Shown: piece by piece, positions 21,970 through 36,800 of the stretch
How positions within the stretch are numbered: the first letter of the stretch is position 1
Layout of the letters: the number at the start of each line of letters is the position of its first letter
Assembly (NCBI RefSeq): GCF_000003605.2
Contig: NW_003106602.1
Location: 367,343 to 431,342 of the forward strand
Direction: 5' to 3'
Source: Saccoglossus kowalevskii
Lineage: Eukaryota > Hemichordata > Enteropneusta > Harrimaniidae
DNA length: 64,000 bases
Translations under genes and position numbers: made by a program
The notes under the pieces: generated by a model
Database searches by the model: none
Told to the model about the DNA's origin: nothing
What the model saw: the letters and a program-made list of their open reading frames with translations, nothing else

Positions 21970-24900
21970 ACAGGTTGACGTGTTGAGCATATGTCAATCA
22001 CAAATATCAGGAAGTGCTACTTTATATATGAAAGCAATGGCAGACGACTCGGTTCTCTCCCATGGGGGGCATTGAATCATATAGCTGCACTCCCAAGTCG
22101 ACACCGGTTCCTGTCAACGCTTTCAACTACGTGACACTGTAAAATAGTTGCCAGCCAATAGCTAGCCGGCATCCGTCGTTACCATTCTCGTTACAAAGGC
22201 GGGTCAAATTAGAATACCAGACATTCCAAACATGGCTTACTAACCGCGGCTTCAGTCGCAGGAAGTGGGCGGTTCGAGTAGGAGGGACTTTTTCACAGGT
22301 CTGAGCCAATAGCAATCGTGAAGTGTTCCGTCGATCCATGTTATCCACCCACGGTTGCATTCATGAATAACCCAGTCACACAACGTGTTTATTTCTATAA
22401 CGTGTGTGGAATTACCGCCGGGCTAAAACAAGCCTATATAGTTTGCCTTAATTGGGCCTCCATTGTTTCACACACACCCAACTTTTAGCATAATTTATAT
22501 AAAGAATTTCATCTCCGTCGCGAGCACGGGCTGCCGTAACACTCCACCCAGTACACGTCACTTACTATCTTTAGTGTGTGTAGTAATGGGTCGCAGTGAA
22601 CTTAAACCATAACTCGACAATTATACTACAATGGCCAGGTAGTGGTTTCCACGGAAACCATAAAACATGGATCTTTCCGCAACTGGTACATAATACTCAA
22701 ACCATAAATCAAAACATGTCTAGAGTGTCGGTCCACAGCCACAATGTACACAAGCGTTGTCACGTGAGAATTGATAGGTGGTCTGAATGTCTAAACATCT
22801 ATGTTTCATCACCAAATTAATGTTAATTCAGTTGTCAATTGAATATGTGTGAACATTTATGTAAACATTGTGTCTGAGCATTATATTCGCCGGGGACTCG
22901 GCATATCGTGACCAAACGTTTGACCGGATAATAGTACATAGTAGTTCAAATACGTTATTAAAAAAAACTTAGTTACAAATACATGTATATAGAAACAGAC
23001 ATTTGTCAGATTCGGAGACAACGGAAATTCCGGGTTCAGGACCTTCTCCTTCAGCGACCCGTGGGCGGTTGGCACGAGTACAAACGTGAAAGATATGTCT
23101 TTAGATTGATTAGAGAAGCATTTATTAATCATGAGAAGCGTCAACATAAAACAGGTAATTTGAGGTAATAAAACCTTGTGGTGACGTGATTCATTGACAG
23201 ACAATTATTGGTCCGGACCAACGCCAGACTTTGCCATGACTGACTTTAAGGACATGCAGTATTATCGACAATAATCTATTTGAATATTAACTATGTCGGA
23301 CAAGTCGTCGACTGCAGCTCTGTGCCTTAGGCAGTTAGTGCATTATTGGAGGCGTGTTGAAATTCCACTGAAACCTACTGTAAATAATGGGTTATGATTT
23401 AGCTTCGTTTCAGTAATAAGTAAAATCTAAGTAAAACTAAACCAACGCGTGAAATAACAATAGAACTCATTGTTTTCATGGAAAATCCGTGAATATATAC
23501 CAAATATCAAAATAGTCAAATTAAATGCCAGCGATTTAATAGTTTCACGGTATCTCAAAAACGTCTATTAACCGTTGCCGAATTATTGAAATTGTGTATA
23601 AATTTAAAATTATTATTTTATCGAAGCGATTAGTTTCCTGTTTCGACTTAACGCCGCTTATCGACGCCGACGCACCGTAAGTGAAATGAGAGTATAACAT
23701 AAAGTTGTACGCCAAGAAAATATATTGACTGAAGTTTGTTTTACGGCCTTGTTGGACAGTAACGATAACACGATAACAATTATATATCGCTTAAAATCAA
23801 CCAATAAAAACAACGACACGCCGAACTTGAATAAAGTAAGTACACATGCGTAAGACCAGTAGCTGGAACGAGCGTGGCTGTGGAGGCATATTCGCATCGC
23901 GTTGATCTATTCAACTGGTAAAGTGGGTCACGGGTGACGGAACGCCTTAACTTTGAGACTGTTAGACGGTATACGGTTGAAAATAATAAAAACTCAGTAT
24001 ATATGTTATTTTTTTGAAGAAGGGGGGTCGTTAGTTTGTTGATCACCGTTGTTATTCGAGAAAGAAATAATACCACGCGTGAGTGACACAAATCAATAAC
24101 TGTCGGAATAGTATATTCAGAAGTTGTCTGCAACTAAGACGGTGCAATGACCGAATGCATGGTGATAGACGGCTCTCCCCGTGAACCTCGCTACAACCCG
24201 ATATCAGATCAGAAGACTTTGACCACCTGTGAGAAACCGAACGTGAACCGAGCCAGTTGAAGCATTCATTTATTGTTTGCAGTTAGTCCGCAGAAATTGG
24301 ACAACTATTTCAGAGATTAATAGGCCAGAATAAAATTAGTCTTTTTTGGGCGGGGAAATAAATAGATTGAACGATTGATATATATATATATATATATAAC
24401 TTGGTCTGACAGAAAATGAACGAAACACCGCCTAGACAACTTGCGAGTAGGTGGTATTTGTTCAACTACAAACTGGAGTAGATCACCCAATATCGGTACA
24501 TAGCATTCGATTTTAAACAACTGTACTGTACTGAATCATCACTGCATGGACGCTGTGCATATTTGAGATTTGACGGATTTAAAAGAAAGAAAAAACAAGG
24601 CACAGAAGAAAGAAAAACGATTTACTGAATAGTGAACGGTAAACAACTGGAGGTGTGCTGCTTGTTTTAGAAATGACTTCTACTATCAGCGATACCGCTG
24701 TAGTGTTGGTTCACTTTGTGACGTCATACGCATGGTGAAAGTCACCGCACCCAATCACTATTCACAGCACAAAGACGATGGCATTTCATATAGACTTGAT
24801 GGAACAGCACGTGTCATCCAAAGAAACTCACTATATTGGTTGGTTATTATGGCGATCACATGCTTCTCTCTCGTTATGATATTTTCACATTTTAAGAAAA

Positions 24901-27900
24901 TGGATGTAATTATGGTGACAACAGGTTATCTGGAAGTTTAGATATTGGCTAATATGGTAGTACTAATGTCCGTCTAAGGGATTATCTGACGTTCAATTTC
25001 GTAGTCAAAAAAAATCGAAAAATGGTTTTATGCTTCCGGGGTTTCCGGCTCAACATTCATTCCAGCGTGTAATATCTAAAAACAAAGGCTAAAAAACAAG
25101 ACGCTGTCGTCCAGCCTAAATTTTTACGACCGTGCCGTGAAATTGACATGTCATTCGCCTGGCTAAATGGTTTACATTGGTACGGCATATGCAATACCGT
25201 ATTCGTCTATACAAGCTTTCAGATGATACATAGTTTATTATTTTAGTAGTAAGCTTGTTAACGTCTAGGGAATGTCTGAATCACAGATCGATTTTGACTT
25301 GTTTTTTATTCCCTGTTGTTACCTAGTTAACATTATATTTTTATATTTATATCTATTTTTTAATAACGGCCGGGTATGACCATTCGATATTCCCGACTAG
25401 GTTGGCGCAGTGCACCATGGGCGACCTTTGTGCCGCTTACTTCGGGAGGAATTCGGAACTGATCGACTATCGGGTGCGGTCGGGAGGAAATATCATGGCC
25501 AGAGTTCCAGCCCAGACCGTAATATCAACGTAACTTTTATGTATATAATTGAAAACGGAAGCCTCGAGTACCTTGAGGTACTGAAGGATACCACGCGCGG
25601 TTTAGATATTTAAAAATGAAGTAATAATTAATAAGGACATCCACCATCACGCGTCGATGGGTTGTTAGCATGTCCGCTCACACACAATGGCTTTTTCGTT
25701 GCTGATTCACATGCGCTCGACGAGGTGTTTATAAATGAACTGATAATTCATTGAGGACATCCACCGTCACGCACCGATATATGTCCGATCACCTATACGA
25801 TTGTTTCCTCATGGCTGAATCACACCATCGTTCTGCTTATGCAAGAACTAACAATGGCCGGCTTGATATTTTTTGATAGATCACAAAAAGATCCTCTTAT
25901 TAAAGCAATTTTAGTGTATTTGTACGTGTTGAATAACCAACAACAACACAGTACTGTGTTTGTTTCTATTGTACATGACTTGGAAGACTGTAAGTCGTTG
26001 TTTACTTATGTTTGTGTACAGTTGGGCGTGATTTGTGTGTCAGATCTGTGAGTCTGGAAGGGCTGAAATCTACAGGTGGCAACAACCTGGAACTTCGAGA
26101 TAACACAGAAAACGACAGTCTACTCTCGCAATCTCTAACCATCGCGCGTGAGTTTAATGACAAGATTATTTGACTGTTTCCACTGGTTTTGTTATTTAAC
26201 AGGTTCAGTTTTTTAACAATCAGTTGAACTTTCCCCGACAAAGCAACCACCTGTGAACATTTACAATTAATATATTACATAAAAGCTCTACCGCTTGTAT
26301 TAATTTATTTTGACTTTATATAACAAATTAATACAACAGCTATGATGTTGACACAATGCCAGTCGCAATTATTCTGTTAATGGAATAACTTGCACAATAT
26401 TACGTGTATAATACAATTATGGTTGCTTCAAGCTTCGAAGAATTATACTTTTGTGTTCCTGAAATTATTACTAACGCAATTTTTAAAATATTTTTTTTTT
26501 TACAATCCAGTAATATCCGGTGGAACAGAAACCCAAATTTGGTAGCGAATCGTGGTTTCATTCGCCTTCCATTTCCGCCATTTTAAACATTTCCGTGGAT
26601 CGCTATTTTCTAAAACTGTTTCCAGTAGTGTGACGTAACGCCTATCAGCATAGCGATAAGTCTTCATTAGGCAACTAATTCAATCCCATAGAAGAGTCGA
26701 GTTTCGCATTAACCTAAATAAACCCTATATTCGGCACGGTTCCGTGTAAAGCGATACATGGAAATATAATTATCTCGAGTCAGTGGCGCACAGTGAGTGG
26801 CGTGTTAATGAACACATTCACTGTTCAAAACAAAGTTGGCATTCATTTGGATAATTCCAAACACCCAGCTTCCTATCATTTTTTCTCCGTCAAATACTGC
26901 AAAACACAACTTCCTTTTCTCCGACATGTGACACCATTAAATATTAAACACTTTAAAACATGTTTATTGAGTGTTAATTCATCCCCGCGGCACTGGGAGT
27001 GTGACATCGCGACAAACTCGCGTGCCACCACGCACACCGTCATGCACCTTTTATTCCCTACTAGTGTTGGAAAGTATCAGTGTATGGCCACGAATGTAGT
27101 TTAACGTGTCACTGTCGCCGCGTCGTCTTCATTCATTCATTTGTTCATTTACATGAAACACGAAAGCGCGCTGCCCGACGAGTGTTGCACCTCAATTTGG
27201 TCCCAAAGATACTATCGGCACAACAAACCCATTCTCTTATTTTATTATATAAATATTTATAAATTTCACAGTTCAAACAAAAACGAGAGGTTGCTAAGTT
27301 GTCCGGTTGAATAACCGAAAGGAACACTTTCAAATGACATCATCATTGCGCACTGCGCTCCTAGCACAGATAGCCATTGGATTCAATCGCTAATGACATT
27401 TATAAATATATATACAAATACATGGAATTGTTTTGTTTTGTGTCGATAGTAACACCGCAACCAAAAATCAAATGAGTTACTATGCCGAGAGCTCGTACTC
27501 AGCCCAGAGAAAGGTCGGCTATTCCGTCTCTGACATGAACCCAGAGAAAGAACGGGTCGCATATTTTCACGTACCGCACTGTAACACGGTCACTTGACTG
27601 CACGACGTGACAACATTATCTCATCTGTTAGAAGATAATCTTCTAGATCCATGCAATGTCACTTATTTTGACATCAATTAATCGTGTACTGGACAGGACG
27701 ACACCAATAGCGTGATCTTTGTATACTTTAATTAATAATGATTTACCCTTGTAAGAACCTAGCGTATACATAACGCGAGTCTGAAATCGACAGAGATGCA
27801 GTAGCATCAACCGCATGACAAAAAAGAGATATTTGATATAATTATTGCTGATAAAACTTCGTCCATGCATTGTTAAACAATAATAGAAAGTCCCCTGACA

Positions 27901-30900
27901 TATAAGGTAATCAGTATTAGTTTTAACTGGTAAATTTCAACGGAAGTTCCACTGTATATATTTCACGGGGTCGCAGTGCTCCTTCACCCCTGAAAATAAA
28001 AAAGTGTGTAGATTTTACGACCGAGAAAGCCGCGAAAACCAAACAAGGATTCTATTAATATGAGAACGTAGTAATGCACTTCTTGTAAACATGCCAACTT
28101 TCATAATGGCAAGAACGTTTCAAACAGTCAGTAAAAAGAAACAAACATAGTCCTGAGTTTAAAAGAAGTAATTACGTTGAAAGGCCATACTATATACTGC
28201 TCTCAAAACTGTCAACAGCAATGAATATAGGTGCGCGAAGTAAAAACAAAATACCCACGTTACAAAGGACAGTTTTAAGCAGAAATTAATCACATTAGAA
28301 GTTCAATATGTTATTTACTCAGGTAAATAGAGGATGGATACGTAAAATAACGAGTTAAAAGTCCAAAGTACTATTTAGTAAGCTGAAACACGCGGTCCAA
28401 CCACCTTTCCAATGACGTTATGGTGAAAACGGAACAATAACTGTCCTTGTTGATTTTTAAAAATATTTCCTATCACTGGTTAGGATTAGTGTAACTGTAT
28501 CTCTCTTATCACTCTTTTCAAGTTTCGTGCTTGTCGTGAGACCAACAAACAACTCGCTGTTTTGCTTGGATGCCGTTTTGTTTGTTTCCCCCACTCGTAT
28601 GACACGAAAAAGGGAGAATACACGCGTCGAGTTTCGGCTTTCCCGTTAGGTTGGTTTGCCGATCACAACACAGCCGCTGCGGTCCGCGCTTGAAGTTTAA
28701 CCCGGAAGTTCATCGCGTAACCGGACACTTACGATGACGTTTCGAGTTATCAGAGTGATTCCCCAGGGTTTCTTTCACACGTGAAAGCAAAGCTGAAGTG
28801 AAATAATTCATTTATATGATAAATTGGGGCAATATTGAAAGTACGGGTTTGATTGAGTATTTTTTAGTTGCACGGGGATCGTTTATTACTCAGGAATCAA
28901 GAACACATAACGAAATTATTCGCGATTGTCAGTTACGATGTGAAAACGACACAAGTATATGTATGAATGAAAACGTGCAAAGTAGTCGTGAGATGGTCAA
29001 TTTAAGGGAACGTTTTTTTGCAGGATATCACTCAAATTAGGTCAACTTATCATTATCTCAAACGAAAACGATTTTTGTAATGACATTCTGACGTTTAAAA
29101 AGTGTGGCTTCCTGTCCATGGTTACAGTTTCTATGGTTACGGTAGAAACAAACACATTGCAACTAATGATATAGTCATACTAATGTTACGTTGCTATGGT
29201 AAAGAAGCTGTATTATATACAAGTTACATGCACATACTTAGTACTGTCCCTTTCAGAGACGACATAATGAAAGAAATACGTTTTCAAAAAAAAAAAAAAA
29301 AATATCAGGAAAAGGTTCTGAATTTAGTATAAAACGTTTCGCATCTTTGACGGTAATATGCAGGAAAAAGGTTACGCGATGATTATACGCTGAACTAGGC
29401 TGTCGATTTTTTTTCAGAAGTTAGTTAAAAAAGTGTTTACGAACGAGTGTCTGTCAAGGTAGTAGTAAACAACCCAAATCAACAGCAAGGAATGTGAAGA
29501 GTGTTACGTGGAGATCAAAATAAGCTTCCGAGTAGTGTTAAGCCTGCTTTCACGGTGTGTGATATAACTTTCATGATTCTCCAACGACTGGGAGTGTGCA
29601 TACTGCCACGGGGTATGCACATGGGTATTCGGCAGCACAACTACAACAGCGCGAGTTATTGATATTCAAGCATGTCTACACTGTAAATTATGTGGGGGGG
29701 GGGGGGGTTGTTGTTGCCGAGGTGTTCGGGCCATGGGAGTGGCTAATTAGAAAAACAAATGTGGACATTTTAAAAACATTAAAAAAATTGGGTATTTTTC
29801 TGAGCGAAAGAAGCAAATAAAAATTCCTACTATTTCCATATACAGTTAAATTCTACTTAGTGGTCATTTTGGAGTCTGGGTTCGGGTATTTGTTTTATTT
29901 GCAGTACAATGGGTCTAGACACACATTGCAATTGTATTTGATATGTATTCATCGTGTATTTTGGCCAACCAAGAGCAGATCTGACAACATACGGAACAAG
30001 ACTGGACATGAACAGTCTGTTTTATAAAATGAATGTAAATTAACGGGACAATGACTTCATAAATGGCCAATTATGATAAATTGTGCCTTCAGTCCATTAA
30101 TAATTAAAAATTAGGAAGGTCGTAGCCAGGAGATTGAGTACATCCGACATTGTCATGGTGACACCTGTTTTGCGCGTCAGTTTCGTAAATTTCTTTTTTA
30201 AGTTAGTTTTACACCAACTGTTGAAAATTTTGTGAACGATTTGAATACACCTTATTAACGAAATGAGCAATACATCGCCACGTAAGTACTTCACGTCGGG
30301 CCAGGCCGAAGAAGTTCATATTTGTTGTATTAAATGTTGAAGGTATAGGTTTAATAGCAAAACGCTGAAAATAAAACCTGTTACGGCGTCCACGATGTTA
30401 ACGGGAAATCGGTACCCACTTTTCTCATATAAACTATGCAAACGGCGCCTGGTGTTGCAGATGCTTTTTTAAAACGGCGGCAGACTAACTACATGGCCTT
30501 CGTCCACTAGTACTGTACATTTCATTCGTCTGCATGTGTCTCGCCACGTTAGAGGCCAGTTAAGGTCATTGACCTATTGGACTTTTGGAAGTCGTGAAAT
30601 TCTGAACTATATGATAAATTCTAAACTATGAACCGTGCGATGGTTTTAATACATAAACACGTGTGGTTCTGCACATCACCGGTAATGAAGAATTGAAATA
30701 TCACCCATAAATAGTATATCTAGTAGAACGTACTACGTTAGAAATTTGAGTCAGTGGTTGGTGTTTCTTTTTTTAAGGTATATGATAATTGTATTTGAGT
30801 ATCTACGTGAACTTGGAATGAGCACTTAGAGTTGGGACATATTGAATCTATGTATGCTAAATATGTCATTATCATCTTCAGTGAGTCCAGGCATTCGATG

Positions 30901-33751
30901 CCCATTGTCACAGGTGCGGATACTAAATTTGGTATTTGTGCATTTAATCGTTTTCCAATAGATCAACAAATGACAGAACTCATCAAAATGTAGGTGGAAA
31001 TTCCATTCCTGCGCGGAAACCACGATATGGTGGCACGTTCCGACATCACAATAGACCGATGGGCTATCTCACGGTAAAAGGTGTGCGATTCTGGAATGCG
31101 TGTGTATGTATTCTCAATTGGCGGTAGACAACCGCGGCACTCATTACATGAAATCCAATGCAATGCACAAACGGACAGCATTTTTGTTCTGTGGCGAATT
31201 AGTATAGGATTACTGGCAGTTTAAAACACTCCACCAAGATTCGAAGACAGTCTGCGCACTGCCTGACATATCAGCTGTGTAATCAGCTACGAAATGACAA
31301 CTACCCTTGGATAATAGTTTCCATAAAAACGCAACGGGCTCATTAGGCGCCAACATGGGGGTGCAGCTAGAAGACTGTTAATAAAAATCGGCGACGATAC
31401 GTTTTCTGTTGTCAATACAAGACTGAACAATATTTTAAAAGCTCGCTTGAATAGTATTCTCGGCGGAAAGTCCTGGCGTACAGAGTTACAGACGCATGGA
31501 ACTCGATACAAAGTTCGTTTATTACTAATATATAATAAGCACCTGCATAGCTAAGCGAAATCTTTAAGTTGTTCTAATCCAGTCTCTGCAACTATTCAAC
31601 GGATAGAACCAAATATGCGCTACAATCGACTTTGCCATTTCATCGTTCTTTCCGCCGTACTCGAACAACCCACCCCAAGTAGCGTAGTACTCGTATGAAA
31701 AGGGTATAGGCGTTTTAAGAACTTGAGAATGCCAAAGAAATGCCAGTACTAGTAGCGAAACAAAAAAAAATGCAGCGAAATACCAGACTTAGAAGGCATT
31801 TGTGCTTTAGATAATTGTCTGTAATAACTGGCAAAAACTTTAAGACGTTTAACAGGAATGTCCGCAACAATGAGTACTGGAGTGTAGTGTCCGCCAATTG
31901 AAATGGTCACACATCGTATTGTAAAAAGTCACAATAAATGGCCCGGTGTCGCTATGTAGACACCTATACCCACTGTTTACTGACGACCCTTGTTTTGTTT
32001 TTTTGTTTATTTACAAGTATTTGAGAGTCGCGTAAAAAAGTCTCAACAGCAAGATGAATTCCAACCGAAGGTTGTTTATGCTGAAATACAGCGACATATG
32101 TAATTTTCGCTCCTAATATCGAAACATCTCCGTTTAACCGTGCAAGGGCACCGATTTTTTTTTATTCAGTAACCTGTGGTCAGGGTCATACTAATCAACC
32201 ATATTGACCAGCGTACACGTTTTAATAGTAGACACGATTCAGTTGAATTCAATGCAAGCCATTTAGATTTTCTCATTCACAAATGCAAGAGTGCCAATTA
32301 CTTCAACATGCCCCTGTCCTTGTAGCACCCGCTACGTCAGACATATTAGGCTTTGTATTCTGTTATTAACTGTATCCCCAGACGAGTTTCTAGTTTATCA
32401 CCAGCCACGATGTCTCTTCAGAGTTTGGGCGGCCTGGTCGGGCGACCCCCCTATGAATATTATCATCTTGTTCCACGGTCAAGTGTCTTAGACCACTCTT
32501 CTTATGTATTTTACGTGATGGTGTTGCCAATAGCACCACGTCAAATTGTGGTATGATTTATTCAATTTTGAAGTCAACATTCTCCACCCCTCGACATATT
32601 TTTGGTGTTGAAGATTAATTGCAAAATGAGATCTCTGAGTCCCATGCAACCATTCTTCATCGAAAATAAGCACGAACAGTTTGGTAGGCCCACCTACGTG
32701 ACACCTGTGTTCGAACATGCAGATATTCAGACGATTTAACACATTGCGTAAATCTATTGCTATAGTTAACCAAGATACATTTGTTTTGTTGTTTACAATA
32801 ACCACGTAACCACATCAAGCCTTTTGTTAACATCATCCAAAATCACTAAACCGGGCCTGCTTTTATGACATTTATCACAGATTTATCCTTTGTTGAGCAT
32901 AAATGAAAACCGGCACTACTTTCATAACCCTCGGTGAACTCTGGGAGAAACCATGGAGAAACGTTTAAAAACAGCGCCGGAATTCCCAGACTTCAACCCT
33001 TGTCACGTCACGGATGACCGATCAGATGAAATGTCCAGGAATTGGTCTGGAATAAAGAGGGGAAGGGGGGTCAGACAAACGAGATCACTCAATTAAGGCA
33101 AATAGAAGGAAAAAACGAAGCATATCAACCTGAAATGCTCTTTTCCTTCAATTCTTTAGAAGTATGTGACAACTATTTACATTCAGCTGCGCAGTCTAGC
33201 GTGTACCTCTACATACAGCGGATAGGATAAACTTAAACAGCCCCACGCCGTTGTAAACTTTCATACGATTTCTCAAAATGTCTCTGGCTATAACGGCGTA
33301 ATATTGACCTTGGCTGCAATCATTGTTTAAATCCCTTATAATAGACACGTCTCTGAGAACTACCTGTTAGCCCTAATCGAAAATGTTAACCACTAGTTGA
33401 GCAAATTATGATAACTATAATTTATGCTTAACGGTTTGTGTAAGGTAGTATATTTCGTGGATTTCATGGTGATACCAAGATGTCGTGGAAATCTAACTGT
33501 TGCTTTATAAAGACAGCACACAGAAGACTCATGTTCACAAATATCTGTTTTTCTTTTGATATGAAGTATAATATAGGACTTAGGATGCTTTACAACATTC
33601 AAATAAGCCCCAAGTGATTTCATACGATAATAAACAACTTTCAAGTCTCATGTATAAATGCATCACGAATCAAGATGAAGTGTATATATCCCACCTTTCA
33701 CGAATGTGTGTCTAGAAAACACATACTGGAAATCTAGAAGTTGTATGATAT
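21970..33751. other. Intergenic region, no supported gene (left part)
   Basis: About 12 kb upstream of the thrombospondin promoter. Open frames here are 60-120 codons, without family resemblance or paired splice signals. It holds a TA microsatellite (24378-24398), a diverged two-copy repeat (25630-25870) and a G homopolymer (about 29694-29707). Confidence 0.5.
25630..25870. repeat. Diverged two-copy tandem duplication, about 118 bp
   Basis: AGGACATCCACCATCACGCG near 25635 recurs as AGGACATCCACCGTCACGCA near 25754. The following ATGTCCG and GCTGATTCACA/GCTGAATCACA segments recur in the same order. Confidence 0.6.
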
Positions 33752-33881
33752 TTAAAGGGTGGGGTCGTCACATCGCGCTGTATTCGATATGGGTCTCATG
33801 CGACGTACACGACGCGTGTAAAATACATTGTTTTTTACGCGAAATTCGAATGCTCGCTGCGTGACGACCACGACCCTTTAA
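33752..33881. mobile_element. TTAA-flanked MITE, 130 bp
   Basis: Starts TTAAAGGGTGGGGTCGTCAC and ends GTGACGACCACGACCCTTTAA: inverted ends of about 20 bp with TTAA at both borders. It shares ATATGGGTCTCATG with the copies at 6389 and 38117. No coding capacity. Confidence 0.8.
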
Positions 33882-36800
33882 CTGCAAAGAAATCCGCCTT
33901 GCAACAAAATGCCCTGAACATCGTTTGAATGACCGCTGAATGACACTGTAATTACGGCTTTTACCACACAGTAACACCACACTATAATTATACTGCAACA
34001 AATTGTCGAGCACATTGAACGGAACAGAGAACGGTTTAGGTCATGGGCTAGGTCACTTTAGCTATAGAGGGCCTCATTACAACAATCGACTGGCATTCAT
34101 AGTGCTCGCAGTTGACGTAGGACATGGACACCTGCGCTCACTCGTAATTGGTGTATAAGTGTTGCTAAACGAGCAATTACTTTATTTCAGATAAAGTAGA
34201 TTTTCTTGTTCTCGAGACATAATGGTCAGTACCCAGTAAATTCGTTTCCCCGCGGAATGCCTTGTATGTGTCGAACTGTAGTTGCCATGGAGATGCACGT
34301 GCACGTAGGACACATTTAATAACTGAATCGGGCATTCTGTAATGTAATACACGGTGTTGTTGTCGTTAAGATGTCTGGAACAGCAGACTTTTCAAACTAT
34401 GTATGCATCGCTCTTTCGGCGTGCCGGGTGATTGGAAATGAGCATTTAATTTAAAACTTAGCAACACGTTTTGTAGATGTTTATTGTAGTTATTAGAGGC
34501 ATTTTATTTACAATACGTCTGGGAACAGGCTCATGGCCTCTATAGTTAACAGCGTCTATCCACCGTTAACACTGCAATTATAATTCGTATACATGCGCGG
34601 GACATGTTAATATAGTCCTTCTCTTTTGAAAAAAAAAATACAAACTTGCAAGGAATGGCATTCTTGGAATGTCATGGTTTTTGGATATTCACAGCCTCAG
34701 ATTTTTTAGGAGGATTTTATCGAAAATCATCTAGTTTTCGACACATTTTGCCAGTAACAGTGTGGTTAAATTGGTTTCATTTGGAGCGTTCAGTCTGTTA
34801 TGATACGGTTTACCATTTCATTTCACAAACAACTCTTTGAAAATTGTGGGTATTCGCCTCGTTGACGCTATGTGTAAAATATCCCCGGTTTTACACATGC
34901 AATGTGATATGGGATAGCATATTCTAACTTAAGCGACATTTAAAATCAGATCTCTTCTATATAGTGTTAACTACTTGTATACACGTGCTGTTTGTGGAGC
35001 TAACCTGTATGTAATTACAACACATAAATCGTGTATGTATTAAAAGCATACATGTACTAGGTTCGATGTGAACGTAACTCCTTTCTCGTGCCGTAATGTT
35101 AAAATTCCCAGAGTTCCAATTTTCTATTCACGACGTTTCAAGATGGCGCCAGTCCAACAACACCAATTCAGGTTTTGTACAAATTTCACACTATAATTGT
35201 ATTCACCGACGGTGTTACAGGACAAAACAACAAACATGTGTATTTTGCCTTATTTTAAAATCATTTTTTTTAAGGGAAGGTATGTTTAAATCTGCTTAAA
35301 TAAATTTGAACAACCCGAAGTTCTAATGCTGATTGTTCAAGAATGTTGCCACGCAAATTCTGTAAGTCGGCTACATTTTTTAAAACTGTAAGTACTAAGT
35401 TGGTAATGTTTTACTATAATTTTGAAAACAATAAATTGTCTCTACGACGAGTCGATATTCAGGGTATACGAATACCGTGTGACATGAGAATGAAGCAGAT
35501 TCTAAGATACAAAGGAAAGTAACATATAAGGGACCCGGATGTAGGTATATTAGATTCAGTTATTATTGAAGGACAACTCATACGCATGGCAATTACATTT
35601 TCCTCATTTAAATTGCCCCACCTCCAAAAAAGACTGTCTGTCTCAAGTCAAGCTGTCTTGTACAATTGGTAATGCATTTTTTTTTATCTGCCGGAACGTT
35701 TGGGATTCATTTATCCCACGACTCTGAAGAAGATCGATTTGTTTTCCACAACATGTATGGAGCCACACTCTTTGAAACTTCCATCGCTTGCATGCCCCGT
35801 GCACAACATAACAGTCACACGGTGTCCAGGGCGTCAAGTGACGTCAGAAATACAGACACGATAGTTAAACATGTAGTTTGAACATTAATTTAAATGTATT
35901 TTTTCTCTCTCGGTATTTAAAAGCAAATTTTCCGACATGCAATCTTTGCATACCTTTCTGTTTATTTATATTTATAAAATTCTATTATTATTTTGTATAA
36001 CATTTGCACACATACTATAGAAATACTTTGAGGTGATTACTAGGACCTGCTTGGAAAAAAAAAAAGAATCGTGATAATAGAAATACCCACACGTAATGAG
36101 TAAGTAACTAATACAATGGTCATAGGCTCCTCTGTCTGCAAAATAGCATTCCCTATTCCCCTCAAAATAGCATTCCCTATTCTCCTCAAATAGCATTCCC
36201 TATTCCCCTCAAATCCAATGTATTCATGGGTCCCCTGAGTAATATATATTTGTCACAATACAATAACCGTAATTTGACGATCTCCGATGTTTGCCTCGTA
36301 AGAAGTGAAATTAAAGGAACACTCGTCCCTTTACAGAGCGCTCCTGGATGGTACGTGCTTGCTCAATAGTATCCGGTTTAAGTATAACGATCTCTTTCTC
36401 ATCATTTTGCGTCTGTCTAAGAAGGGCCGCTTTCTCCCTGTACTGAATAATACATGTATGACTGGAATAAAACGATATGTGACCAACGATTCCAGTCGTC
36501 TCTGTGCTCGAAGATTTTCGTTGTTTTATGGTAGTTACCCAGAAACACAAGCCCCCGGCGCAAACGAAAACTACTATAATATGTATTTCAAAATGCCAGT
36601 AACTCGTCTATGATTAGTTTTCGCATAAATACATTTCAACTTGATTATAATATAGTATTAGTATTTTTAATCAGTTACCAATCGAGCAGATAGCAATATG
36701 CGATGTATGGTGCATCATGGGAGAAAAAACAAAGAACGACCTTGTAATGATCTTCTCTTTATATGACGGCTTACACAACTCGGAATTGATATGTTATGCA